Assembly (NCBI GenBank): GCA_964515235.1
Contig: CAZEVO010000008.1
Span: 1 to 64,000, forward strand
From: OPU3-GD-OMZ sp964515235
Lineage (GTDB): Bacteria > Pseudomonadota > Gammaproteobacteria > Methylococcales > Methylomonadaceae
Direction: 5' to 3'
Length of the DNA: 64,000 nucleotides
This document shows, in pieces, positions 32,479 to 40,866 of this stretch (positions within the stretch are counted from its first letter, which is position 1; each line of letters begins with the position of its first letter). A model generated the notes under the pieces. The model did no database searches. It saw only the letters and a list, made by a program, of their open reading frames with translations, and was not told the origin of the DNA. A program made the position numbers and the translations under genes.

Positions 32479-33045
32479 ATGCCCTTATACAATGTCTCAC
32501 CCGGCAAGAACACACCCTATGACATCAATGTTATTATCGAAATCCCTGCTCAAGCAAACCCAGTTAAATACGAAGTCGACAAGGAATCTGCCGCTTTATT
32601 TGTCGATCGTTTCATGGGTACCGCAATGCAATATCCCAGCAACTACGGCTATATTCCACAAACACTATCTAGCGATGGTGACCCGGTTGATGTTCTTGTG
32701 ATCACCCCTGTACCCCTGTTACCGCGCTGCATTATTCGCTGCCGCCCCATCGGACTACTTGACATGACGGATGAAGCCGGCCCTGACCCAAAAATCCTCG
32801 CTGTACCCATCAAAAAACTAACTTCTTTTTATAACCATATCGACGAACACCACGACTTTCCTGACGCTTCTTTATCCACCATTGCTCATTTTTTTGAACA
32901 CTATAAAGACTTAGAAGATAACAAATGGGTAAAGGTCAAAGGCTGGCTAAACAAAGAGAGCGCCTATGATGAAATCACCAAATCAATTCAACGCTTTCAA
33001 TTAAACCAAACCAGTCGCCGCGAACTAGACCGAAGATCCTTTTAA
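32479..33045 (+). CDS. ppa: inorganic pyrophosphatase
   Basis: Family I Mg-dependent enzyme hydrolysing pyrophosphate to two phosphates. Nearly every motif of the E. coli protein is visible: VIEIPAQANPVKYE, FVDRFMGTAMQYP, the metal-binding DGDPVDVLV and the IAHFFEHYKDLE segment. Length 188 residues, slightly longer at the C-terminus. AGGAA precedes the ATG. Its cytosolic competition with the PPi-using phosphofructokinase encoded 6 kb away is noteworthy. Confidence 0.96.
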   Translation: MPLYNVSPGKNTPYDINVIIEIPAQANPVKYEVDKESAALFVDRFMGTAMQYPSNYGYIPQTLSSDGDPVDVLVITPVPLLPRCIIRCRPIGLLDMTDEAGPDPKILAVPIKKLTSFYNHIDEHHDFPDASLSTIAHFFEHYKDLEDNKWVKVKGWLNKESAYDEITKSIQRFQLNQTSRRELDRRSF

Positions 33046-33049
33046 CCAG

Positions 33050-33691
33050 ATGCCCTATCTGTTTAATGAGGCTCGCATCCTTGTCTTCAGCAAAGCCCCT
33101 ATTCCTGGGCAAGTAAAAACACGCCTATGCCCCCCGCTAACCCATCAGGATGCGGCTCAAATACATCAACAACTCACAACCAACACCTTAAAAATGGCCT
33201 GCGAAGAAACTATTTGCCCAATCCAACTGTGGTGCAGCCCATCGCCAACACACAAGTTCTTTACGCTGCTAAAAGAAAAATTTCCAATTACTTTAGAACA
33301 ACAGGTGGGAAATAACTTAGGAGAAAAGATGCACCATGCCTTCTACTCATCCCTTAAATCAGCGCAATTTGTCATTCTCATTGGCTCAGACTCACCTTCC
33401 CTTTCTCCTGCAACTCTGAAAAATGCAATCAAGGCACTCAAAAACAATAACGATATTACACTTGCCCCTGCTATAGACGGAGGCTATGTTTTAATCGGAC
33501 TGACCCGACCAGAACGGCGGTTATTCGAAAAAATCAACTGGGGAAAAGAAGACGTGCTAGAAACAACCTTACAACGCATTAAGACATTAAAACTGAACTA
33601 CCACGAACTACCTCTGCAATGGGATGTCGATACCCCTGAAGATCTTAACCGCCTTCAAGACTTAAATCGCCCTTCCCCTGAAACTTATTAA
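33050..33691 (+). CDS. TIGR04282/DUF2064 family glycosyltransferase-like protein
   Basis: A 213-residue protein with a nucleotidyl/glycosyl-transferase GT-A-like fold: ARILVFSKAPIPGQVKTRL at the N-terminus and IGSDSPSLSP, which carries the DxD-like acidic motif. The family is annotated in databases as TIGR04282 arsenosugar biosynthesis glycosyltransferase, a name taken from one context; no arsenic gene is here, so that substrate should not be assumed. It follows ppa after 4 bases and its stop overlaps the stop of convergent panD by 4 bases. Confidence 0.82.
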   Translation: MPYLFNEARILVFSKAPIPGQVKTRLCPPLTHQDAAQIHQQLTTNTLKMACEETICPIQLWCSPSPTHKFFTLLKEKFPITLEQQVGNNLGEKMHHAFYSSLKSAQFVILIGSDSPSLSPATLKNAIKALKNNNDITLAPAIDGGYVLIGLTRPERRLFEKINWGKEDVLETTLQRIKTLKLNYHELPLQWDVDTPEDLNRLQDLNRPSPETY

Positions 33692-34068
33692 GCTGCTTGA
33701 ACTGGAATAGCATGCCCACAACGAACCACTTCATTGTCAGCATTAAAATAAATTAGCTTAGGCTTAAACGATTCCAATTCTTGCGCATCAAGCACTGCAT
33801 AAGCACAAATAATCACTAAATCACCCTTGCTCGCTAACCGTGCAGCAGCTCCGTTTACGGAAATAATACCAGAACCATCTTCGGCCCGAATGGCATAAGT
33901 CGTAAAACGCGCCCCATTATCAATGTTATAGATTTGAATCTGCTCATACTCGCGAATTCCGGCCAATTCGAGAAATTTGCCATCTATAGCACAAGACCCC
34001 TCGTAATCAAGCTCAGAATGAGTAACACTCGCCCGATGTAATTTCGCTTTGAGCATAGTTGTTTGCAT
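33688..34068 (-). CDS. panD: aspartate 1-decarboxylase
   Basis: Pyruvoyl enzyme forming beta-alanine from aspartate for pantothenate. The self-cleavage site falls at G24-S25 (YEGSCAID) exactly as in E. coli when the ATG at 34068 is used; AAGAG lies 7 bases before it. An in-frame ATG at 34128 would add 20 unrelated residues and was rejected. The 126-residue length is canonical. It is 83 bases downstream of panC in the pcnB-folK-panBCD group, so the whole CoA-precursor branch is together. Confidence 0.96.
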   Translation of the reverse strand: MQTTMLKAKLHRASVTHSELDYEGSCAIDGKFLELAGIREYEQIQIYNIDNGARFTTYAIRAEDGSGIISVNGAAARLASKGDLVIICAYAVLDAQELESFKPKLIYFNADNEVVRCGHAIPVQAA

Positions 34069-34150
34069 AAGTAAGCTCTTAATATTTTTGGAACCCTGTA
34101 TTATGCCTAAATTAAATAAGATAAACAACCAAAATACTTTCTACCCTCAC

Positions 34151-35008
34151 TCAGACTTCGCTGCGTGAAATCTGAATATTATCAATCAACCGCGTTTGAC
34201 CTAGTATCACCGCTGCCAGAATCACCCAAGAGGCGTGATTAGAACGCGCTAAAACCAAATCATCAGCATTACAAATTGTAAAAAAATCAACCACAAAACC
34301 CGACGCCTCAAGCCTTTTGATCTGCTCTTTTTCTATAGCCCTCCAATCCCGCCGTCCATTTTTTATTTGCTCCTTCGCTAAACCTAAAGATTGATACAAC
34401 ATCGGTGCCTGCTTACGTTCCACAGTATCCAGATAAGAATTCCTTGAACTCAAAGCTAACCCATCATTCTCCCGAACAGTTGAAAAACCCTGCACCTGTA
34501 CCGGAAAATTCAACTCCGAAATCATTTTACGAATAATCAACAACTGCTGAAAATCTTTTTCTCCCAGAAACAACTGATCCGGTTGCACAACATTAAGCAA
34601 CTTACAAACCACAGTCGCCACGCCCGAAAAGTGCCCGGGTCTAGATTGACCACAATGACGATCCGAAAGACCATCAACGACCACCGAGGTACTCGCTCCA
34701 TGCGCATAAAGATCCGTAGTCGCCGGGATAAAGAGTGCATTGACCCCAAAAGCCTCAAGTTTTTGCCTATCCTCATCCAATGTGCGTGGGTAAGCAGTAA
34801 AATCTTCACTAGGACCAAACTGCAAAGGATTGACAAAAACACTGACAACAATGTTATCGGTTCTTTTTCGCCCCTGCTCAACTAAATGCAAATGTCCTGC
34901 ATGCAGATTTCCCATGGTAGGCACAAAACCTACTGTTTCTCCTTTCGCGCGACATGTTGCGACCCACTGACGAATAGAACTAATATCTTTACAGATCTTA
35001 AGCATCAT
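34151..35008 (-). CDS. panC: pantoate-beta-alanine ligase
   Basis: Joins pantoate and beta-alanine with ATP to pantothenate. The HIGH-type motif TMGNLHAGH (31-39), the VFVNPLQFGPSEDF segment, LFLGEKDFQQL, and the KMSKS-like LALSSRNSYL are present. Length 285 is normal; either of the first two methionines could be the start. The ATG shares a base with the panB stop, giving translational coupling. Confidence 0.96.
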   Translation of the reverse strand: MMLKICKDISSIRQWVATCRAKGETVGFVPTMGNLHAGHLHLVEQGRKRTDNIVVSVFVNPLQFGPSEDFTAYPRTLDEDRQKLEAFGVNALFIPATTDLYAHGASTSVVVDGLSDRHCGQSRPGHFSGVATVVCKLLNVVQPDQLFLGEKDFQQLLIIRKMISELNFPVQVQGFSTVRENDGLALSSRNSYLDTVERKQAPMLYQSLGLAKEQIKNGRRDWRAIEKEQIKRLEASGFVVDFFTICNADDLVLARSNHASWVILAAVILGQTRLIDNIQISRSEV

Positions 35009-35823
35009 TAAAAGCTATGTTCAGCCAATGGAAATCCTTTCTCTTTAACCGCCTTAACAAAGGCTCCAACAGCTCCTTGAATCGTGCCTGACTCCGCTAA
35101 ATAATTCTTTGAAAATCGCGGCCTCCTACCTATGCTGATATCTAAAATATCATACAAAACAAGTATTTGGCCATCACAATGACGTCCCGCGCCAATCCCA
35201 ATGACAGGAATACTCAGAACCTGACTAATACGCTCTGTCAACACGCTCGGAATACACTCCAAAACCAGTAGACTAATACCCGCACGCTCAAGCGCAATAG
35301 CATCCTCAATGATTTGATCTGCTGCTACAGTACTTTTCCCCTGAACAAAATAACGCCCTAGTTGATTAATCGACTGCGGCAACAAGCCCAAGTGCCCACA
35401 AACAGGAATACCCTCTGCCACTAAAGCAGTGACAATTTCCGTCTTTGCTCCTTCCAACTTAACCATCTTGGCACCGCTCTCACGCACAAGCCTTGCAGAA
35501 TTATGCAAAGCCATATCCACAGTTGCGCAACTCATAAACGGCAAATCAGCAAGCACTAAGGCCCTCTTACTGGCCTTAACAACACACCGAGTATGATAAA
35601 CCATGTCATCCATCGTCACTGCCAACGTATTGTTATGACCCTGAACAACCATCCCTAAGGAATCACCAACTAAAATAACATCGACACCACCCTCATCAAG
35701 AAGCCGCCCAAAACTAGCATCATAGGCTGTCAAACATGCAATTTTCTCGCCTCGCAGCTTCATCTTATTCAAATCCAAAACGGACAATAGCCCTTCCTGA
35801 GCAATTACTGGATATAAGGTCAT
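35008..35823 (-). CDS. panB: 3-methyl-2-oxobutanoate hydroxymethyltransferase
   Basis: Transfers a hydroxymethyl group from methylenetetrahydrofolate to 2-oxoisovalerate, making ketopantoate. The metal- and substrate-binding LVGDSLGMVVQGH motif and the MVKLEGA and IGIGAG motifs are intact over 271 residues. It draws its keto acid from the ilvBHC pathway encoded 5 kb away. 14 bases after folK on the same strand. Confidence 0.96.
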   Translation of the reverse strand: MTLYPVIAQEGLLSVLDLNKMKLRGEKIACLTAYDASFGRLLDEGGVDVILVGDSLGMVVQGHNNTLAVTMDDMVYHTRCVVKASKRALVLADLPFMSCATVDMALHNSARLVRESGAKMVKLEGAKTEIVTALVAEGIPVCGHLGLLPQSINQLGRYFVQGKSTVAADQIIEDAIALERAGISLLVLECIPSVLTERISQVLSIPVIGIGAGRHCDGQILVLYDILDISIGRRPRFSKNYLAESGTIQGAVGAFVKAVKEKGFPLAEHSF

Positions 35824-35837
35824 AATGTTCTTTTACT

Positions 35838-36338
35838 TTAATTAATCTTTATCAGCCCAGATAACGGACAATTCAAAACCAAGGAAGCTATGGAACCCAG
35901 CCCGGGTACCTGAATATCCTTATCAATCTCTGCTAAAGGATATAAAACAAAGGCACGTTTAGCGATCCCAGGGTGAGGCACAACCAAATCAGGGTCTTGA
36001 ATGCATTGCTCACCAAATAACAATAAATCAAGATCCAAGGTCCTCGCAACCCAACGCTTACCCGTTCTCACTCGCCCTTGATTATTTTCTATATCTTGTA
36101 GGGCACGCAATAAAGCCATCGCTGGTAATGGAGTAACCACTTTCATGACCGCATTAATATAATCAGGTTGATCTTGTGGCCCCATAGGAGGACTACGGTA
36201 AAGCGAAGAAAAACCTAGCTCATCAACATGCTCAAGACCATTAATCGCACGACGCGCCAGATCAATCTGTAAGACAGGCTCAGCCAAGTTACTGCCTAAT
36301 CCGACAAAAGCAACGACCCTTTCTTTGCAAGAAATCAT
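35838..36338 (-). CDS. folK: 2-amino-4-hydroxy-6-hydroxymethyldihydropteridine diphosphokinase
   Basis: Adds pyrophosphate from ATP to the pterin in folate synthesis. Signature segments are AFVGLGSNLAEPV near the N-terminus, LYRSPPMGPQDQPDYINAV and the ATP-binding ARTLDLDLLLFG and VPHPGIAKRAFVL. The 166-residue length is standard. Its ATG overlaps the pcnB stop by 4 bases (ATGA), the usual pcnB-folK pairing in gammaproteobacteria. Confidence 0.96.
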   Translation of the reverse strand: MISCKERVVAFVGLGSNLAEPVLQIDLARRAINGLEHVDELGFSSLYRSPPMGPQDQPDYINAVMKVVTPLPAMALLRALQDIENNQGRVRTGKRWVARTLDLDLLLFGEQCIQDPDLVVPHPGIAKRAFVLYPLAEIDKDIQVPGLGSIASLVLNCPLSGLIKIN

Positions 36339-37702
36339 CCCGAAATCACAGCACGCTTACTCCGTACTGCCGTCTTTTTTCGCCGCCTGACTCTTCTTTT
36401 TGCGCCCGGAATCGAACGCACCATGTCCTTCCTGCGCTCACTATCAGCCTCCTGAAAATCAGTCCACCATTCGGCTAACTGAGGATCTGCATTACCCGTC
36501 TGCGCTCTCAGTAACAAAAAATCATACGCAGCTCGAAAACGCGGATGCGCCAATACACGAAAAGCACGTGCTCCTACCCGCTGTTCAAAACGCGGCTGCA
36601 AACCCCAAACTTCTCGCATAGATAAACCGACTCTTTTGGGAAATGCCGTAAATTTTACCTGCCGAGCAATCGCCTCATTACCAGCTTCTTGTAAAGCCAA
36701 AATCTCATTCATTCCTTTCTGTACTTTTATCGCAACCAGACCCTGTACGGTATCCCACAAAAAAGCTGCCAATAAAAAGTAAGGCGTCACTGGCTTCCCA
36801 ATCGCTATCCTAGAATCTGTATTTTCTAACGCTTTCATTAACAATGCACGAGGAAAGTCACCTTCAGCTTGTTGCAAACTAGTATCAGCATCAGGAAAAA
36901 GAACAGAAAATAACCGATAACGCTCTAACAACTCAAACACCGCAACTGCAGAACCCGATAAAAAAAGCTTAAGAACCTCGTCATAAAGGCGCGCTGATGG
37001 AACATCTTCCAGCAAACCCGTCATTTCAACAATATTTTTCGCACTCTCAGAATCTAACTGAAAACCCAACTTGGCAGAAAACCTAACTGCCCGCAACATT
37101 CTTACAGGATCCTCACGATAACGAACCTGTGCATCACCAATTAACCGCAAAACTCCCTGTTGGTGGTCTTTAAAGCCATTAGTGTAATCAATGATTGAAA
37201 AATCACGAATATTATAATAAAGCGCATTAACGGTGAAATCGCGCCGCCAAACATCCTCTTCAATCGTGCCATATACATTGTCTCGTAACAACCGCCCATT
37301 CTCATGAATCCGGTCAACACCTCCATCACCACTGGAAGCACCTCTAAAGGTTGCCACCTCAATAATTTCACGGCCGAAATGAACATGCGCCAACCTAAAT
37401 CGCCGCCCAATTAATCTACAATTACGAAAAATCGCCTTAATTTGTTCAGGGCTTGCATCTGTCACCACATCAAAATCTTTCGGCTCAAGCCCCAACAACA
37501 AATCCCTTACACACCCTCCGACCAAAAAAGATTGATAACCATTACTCTTCAGTCGATAGAGAACCTTAAGCGCATTATCACTGATTTGCGCCCGCGAAAC
37601 CGTATGCTCTGATCGTGGGTAAACGACAAAATCTGATTCAACATCGGACTCAACATCTTGTTTCTTAGGCAAAGAAACAAGTTTTTTTATAAAATCAAAA
37701 AT
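36335..37702 (-). CDS. pcnB: poly(A) polymerase I, probably AUU-initiated
   Basis: Adds 3' poly(A) tails that speed RNA decay. The nucleotidyltransferase signature FLVGGCVRDLLLG with PKDFDVV, the RRFRLAHVHFG motif, RRDFTVNALYY, and an arginine-rich C-terminus (GAKRRVRRRKKTAV) are all present. The first standard start in frame is TTG at 37672, which has no Shine-Dalgarno sequence. Ten codons upstream an ATT at 37702-37700 follows AGGAAAAGAG and gives the opening (M/I)FDFIKKLVS, resembling E. coli (M/I)FTRVANFCRKVLS. E. coli pcnB is known to start at AUU, so I extended the gene to it (455 residues). Confidence 0.85.
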   Translation of the reverse strand: MFDFIKKLVSLPKKQDVESDVESDFVVYPRSEHTVSRAQISDNALKVLYRLKSNGYQSFLVGGCVRDLLLGLEPKDFDVVTDASPEQIKAIFRNCRLIGRRFRLAHVHFGREIIEVATFRGASSGDGGVDRIHENGRLLRDNVYGTIEEDVWRRDFTVNALYYNIRDFSIIDYTNGFKDHQQGVLRLIGDAQVRYREDPVRMLRAVRFSAKLGFQLDSESAKNIVEMTGLLEDVPSARLYDEVLKLFLSGSAVAVFELLERYRLFSVLFPDADTSLQQAEGDFPRALLMKALENTDSRIAIGKPVTPYFLLAAFLWDTVQGLVAIKVQKGMNEILALQEAGNEAIARQVKFTAFPKRVGLSMREVWGLQPRFEQRVGARAFRVLAHPRFRAAYDFLLLRAQTGNADPQLAEWWTDFQEADSERRKDMVRSIPGAKRRVRRRKKTAVRSKRAVISG

Positions 37703-37867
37703 CGCTCTTTTCCTGTAAAAAAAATAAATTCATGGCAACATTCTAACAGTTAGATAAAATTTCGTACAAATAACACGAAATTAAAACCAAATACCTTGAC
37801 CTTTTGTTCATTTTATTATTAGCTAATAAGCGGATATACATGACATTTAACTGAGGGGACTTTAACC

Positions 37868-38110
37868 ATGGCCGAAAAAACTTTACCAGATCTTAAAAGC
37901 ATCACTGCTCTTTTAGGTACCGCACAGGATATTTTAATTAACCGAGTACTCAAGCAAGTACTAGAAACTCCGTTAATTTCCAGCATCTTCGTCGTAGACT
38001 TTGCTATCTTAGTTTTCCTTCGCCCACCATTTTTATTTTCATTGGTTATGCTAGGTACCCTTGTAGGAATAGCCATGTTTTTTGGTCAAAAACTAGCCCT
38101 GTTTAAATAA
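37868..38110 (+). CDS. small uncharacterised membrane protein
   Basis: An 80-residue protein that I do not recognise. The ATG is preceded by GAGGGG, a strong ribosome-binding site about 10 bases upstream, which supports translation. Residues 36-53 and 54-73 are hydrophobic and could form a helical hairpin broken at RPP (52-54), with a soluble N-terminal helix (about 8-33) before it. It lies 28 bases before the RDD gene and may be co-transcribed with it. No catalytic or binding motif is visible. Confidence 0.55.
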   Translation: MAEKTLPDLKSITALLGTAQDILINRVLKQVLETPLISSIFVVDFAILVFLRPPFLFSLVMLGTLVGIAMFFGQKLALFK

Positions 38111-38138
38111 ATATTTAACGCAATATTCGTAGAAAAAA

Positions 38139-38573
38139 ATGACACCCCAGAAAATAGGAATAGCCAATCACCCCGGTTTTTGGCGACGTTTATTTGCAAT
38201 CTTTTACGATACTTTCCTCCTCGCAGCCGTATTATTTTTGTCTACAGCAATTGCTTTACCCCTAAATGCTGGCGAAGCCTTTGCAGGTAGCCCCTTATAT
38301 CTTGGGTATCTGATCAGCATCTGTTTTCTATTTTTTGGCTGGTTCTGGACGCATGGAGGACAAACACTGGGGCTACGAGCATGGAAAATCCAAATTTTGA
38401 CGACAAATCAACAACCCCTAAGCTGGAAAAATGCCCTTTCTCGATTCATTTGGGCGACTCTCTCCTGGGGGTTATTCGGACTCGGCTTTATTTGGATTTT
38501 ATTCGACAAGGAAAAACTGTCCCTACATGACCGATTTTCTGGAACACAGGCATTTATCACCTCCGATGATTAA
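38139..38573 (+). CDS. RDD family membrane protein
   Basis: A 144-residue inner-membrane protein with the RDD hallmarks: GFWRRLFAIFYDT with an arginine pair and aspartate in the first helix, the GQTLGLRAWKIQIL loop, and the terminal LHDRFSGTQAF motif. Three to four transmembrane helices are visible. Family members have been linked to transport and Na+/H+ exchange in a few bacteria, but the function is generally unknown. Convergent with lptG, 11 bases apart. Confidence 0.85.
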   Translation: MTPQKIGIANHPGFWRRLFAIFYDTFLLAAVLFLSTAIALPLNAGEAFAGSPLYLGYLISICFLFFGWFWTHGGQTLGLRAWKIQILTTNQQPLSWKNALSRFIWATLSWGLFGLGFIWILFDKEKLSLHDRFSGTQAFITSDD

Positions 38574-38584
38574 CTCGCATCATT

Positions 38585-39652
38585 TTATCGTAACGATGAA
38601 ATAAATATACTCGCAATAGCCAAGATAGTTATGCTAGGTAGAACACCCATCAATAACGGATCAAACCCATAAACCAATCCCATATAACCGATCACTTTAT
38701 TGAAAAGATGAAAGCCAACACCAAGCACGGTACCCACTAAAATCCTCAAGCCAACACTAGTCACTCGATTTACCTTTACCACAAAAGGAACTGCAATCAA
38801 GATCATCACCATAATGACGACAGGGCTTGTCACTCGATTCCAAAACGCCAACTCCAGCGCGTCTGTTTTTTGTTCATTTTTCTTCAAAAAACGTATGTAA
38901 TGAAATAAATTGACCGATGAAAGCGTCTCTGGTTTAACCAAAACAATATCTAAAAATCGTTTCGTAATTGAAAAAGGCCAGCGTTTTTCATCAATTTGAC
39001 TCGAGAATGTCTTTTCAGGATGAACCTGAACTGCAGAAATTCCACGTGTCAGCCATTCATTCTCCTTAACAAAAGTTGCATCATGTATATATGAAAAAAC
39101 TTTTAAATGACGCTGATCATCCAATTCATAGACCACTAAATCGCCTAAATGACCTTCCCCCTTAAACTGACGAACATTAATGTAGTTTTTCCCATCGCGC
39201 AGCCAAAACCCATTTTCGCTTTTTGTCATAAGTGCTTTATTTTGAGCTTCTGCCCGCATTGTTTTTGCTAAAACTGAAGCCTCCGGAACAACAAACTCAC
39301 TGACAATACTTGAAACCAAAACAACGACTAACCCAGCACACATCACAGCCTTAATAATGCCCAATAATGATAATGATGCCGAACGCATTGCGACCAGCTC
39401 ATGATTATTAGCCATCGAACCCAATGCAACCAAACTTGCCAGCAATGCAGCTGATGGTGTTAATGCATAGAAAGCAGCAGGGGTTGTTAATGCTAAATAA
39501 TAAACAATCTCTCCAAGACCATACTCTCCTCTTCCAATATCCCCCATTTCATCGGCAAAGGTAAATAAATTATAAAAAGTGAGTAAAATTAAAATAGCAA
39601 TCAAATAAGCCTTTAAGACTTCTAAAGCAATATAACGTGTCAATACATTCAT
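38585..39652 (-). CDS. lptG: LPS export ABC transporter permease LptG
   Basis: Permease that with LptF and LptB2 extracts lipopolysaccharide from the inner membrane toward LptC. The YjgP/YjgQ fold is evident: three N-terminal helices (about 12-34, 60-80, 98-120), a periplasmic beta-jellyroll (130-265) and three C-terminal helices. Length 355 residues is typical. The start ATG overlaps the lptF stop by 4 bases, so the two subunits are made together. Confidence 0.94.
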   Translation of the reverse strand: MNVLTRYIALEVLKAYLIAILILLTFYNLFTFADEMGDIGRGEYGLGEIVYYLALTTPAAFYALTPSAALLASLVALGSMANNHELVAMRSASLSLLGIIKAVMCAGLVVVLVSSIVSEFVVPEASVLAKTMRAEAQNKALMTKSENGFWLRDGKNYINVRQFKGEGHLGDLVVYELDDQRHLKVFSYIHDATFVKENEWLTRGISAVQVHPEKTFSSQIDEKRWPFSITKRFLDIVLVKPETLSSVNLFHYIRFLKKNEQKTDALELAFWNRVTSPVVIMVMILIAVPFVVKVNRVTSVGLRILVGTVLGVGFHLFNKVIGYMGLVYGFDPLLMGVLPSITILAIASIFISSLR

Positions 39653-40776
39653 TCGACAAACCTTTGTCTAAACACAACCTTTATCCATGGCAACCCAAAA
39701 AATCGAAATAATAACAATATCCAAACCAAAAACATCAAGACATAGACCCATGTCAAACTAAACCAAAGCGGTAAAACACCTTTTAACAACCAACCCTGAC
39801 TAAATTTCTGTAAATTTGCGTAACTAAAATAAATCAAAAATGCGACGAGCACATTACCATACACACCACCTCGCGGTGTTAATTGCGCTAAAGGAACTGC
39901 CAACAGCCCTAACATTAAAACCCCCAGAGGAATAGCAAGACGCCGCTGTAATTCAGCACTATGCCGCGAAGAGGATTTACTCAACAAAACCTTTGTAGGT
40001 AACGCCTCAGCATGATAAACAGGTAATTTTTTTTCTTTTTCAATCAATAATCCATACTTATCAAAACGCTCTATTACAACATCTACCTGGCCGGGTTTAC
40101 CACTCACTCTTTCTGCATTCTCTAAAACTATATAACGCCCGCCAGACAAATCCTCCAACTGACCGTATGCAGCATTAATGACTTCAATATTCTTCGTTCT
40201 GTGGTTGGTTGCAAACACATTTTGCATCCTATTATTATCGTCAATACCCTCTATAAAAAACATCAGATCACCACGCTGACGAAAACTCCCTGAAATCAAT
40301 CCCCGTAATTCAAACTGCTGTTGATCTTGGTGCTTTATTTCAACTATATTCGATTCTGCCCAAGGAATTGAAAATAAAGACAAGCATAAAGCCATCACGC
40401 TAACTGGTATTAAAAATATAGCAATAGACTGATAAATACGCATTAACCCAGCCCCTCCCGAGGCAATTGCATCTATTTCATGATCGCGGTACATCCGCCC
40501 TAAAACGACCAATACCGCAATAAAAATCGCTGCTGGTAGAAAGCTAATGCTAATTCCTAAAGCTTTATAACCAACAATTTTCATTACCGCACCACTAGAA
40601 ATATGTCCTTCAATGGCTTGACCTAAAACTTTTACAAATTTTTTACTAACTAAAATAATGACAATAACAAATAAAACAGAGAAAGCTGTCTTTAACAGCT
40701 CCCATGAAATCATTTTGTCAAGCACCGTCACTAGCCGACGGCGCTTAGACTCAATTAATGAATTTTTTTTCTGCAT
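39649..40776 (-). CDS. lptF: LPS export ABC transporter permease LptF
   Basis: Partner permease of LptG in the Lpt bridge. Same architecture: N-terminal helices from residue 28, the coupling region GRMYRDHEIDAIASGGAG, periplasmic domain about 135-270, and C-terminal helices including LAIPLGVLMLGLLAVPLAQLT (trimmed as LAIPLGVLMLGLLAVPLA). Its 375 residues include a short basic N-terminal extension (KRRR). Divergent from pepA, as in E. coli. Confidence 0.94.
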   Translation of the reverse strand: MQKKNSLIESKRRRLVTVLDKMISWELLKTAFSVLFVIVIILVSKKFVKVLGQAIEGHISSGAVMKIVGYKALGISISFLPAAIFIAVLVVLGRMYRDHEIDAIASGGAGLMRIYQSIAIFLIPVSVMALCLSLFSIPWAESNIVEIKHQDQQQFELRGLISGSFRQRGDLMFFIEGIDDNNRMQNVFATNHRTKNIEVINAAYGQLEDLSGGRYIVLENAERVSGKPGQVDVVIERFDKYGLLIEKEKKLPVYHAEALPTKVLLSKSSSRHSAELQRRLAIPLGVLMLGLLAVPLAQLTPRGGVYGNVLVAFLIYFSYANLQKFSQGWLLKGVLPLWFSLTWVYVLMFLVWILLLFRFFGLPWIKVVFRQRFVE

Positions 40777-40866
40777 CTCTCTCTTAAAAACTATGGTTAT
40801 AAGGTATATTATACGCCCGTGCCCTTGGGCTACCTATAAATGCCTATAAACAATTTTGGAAAACTT

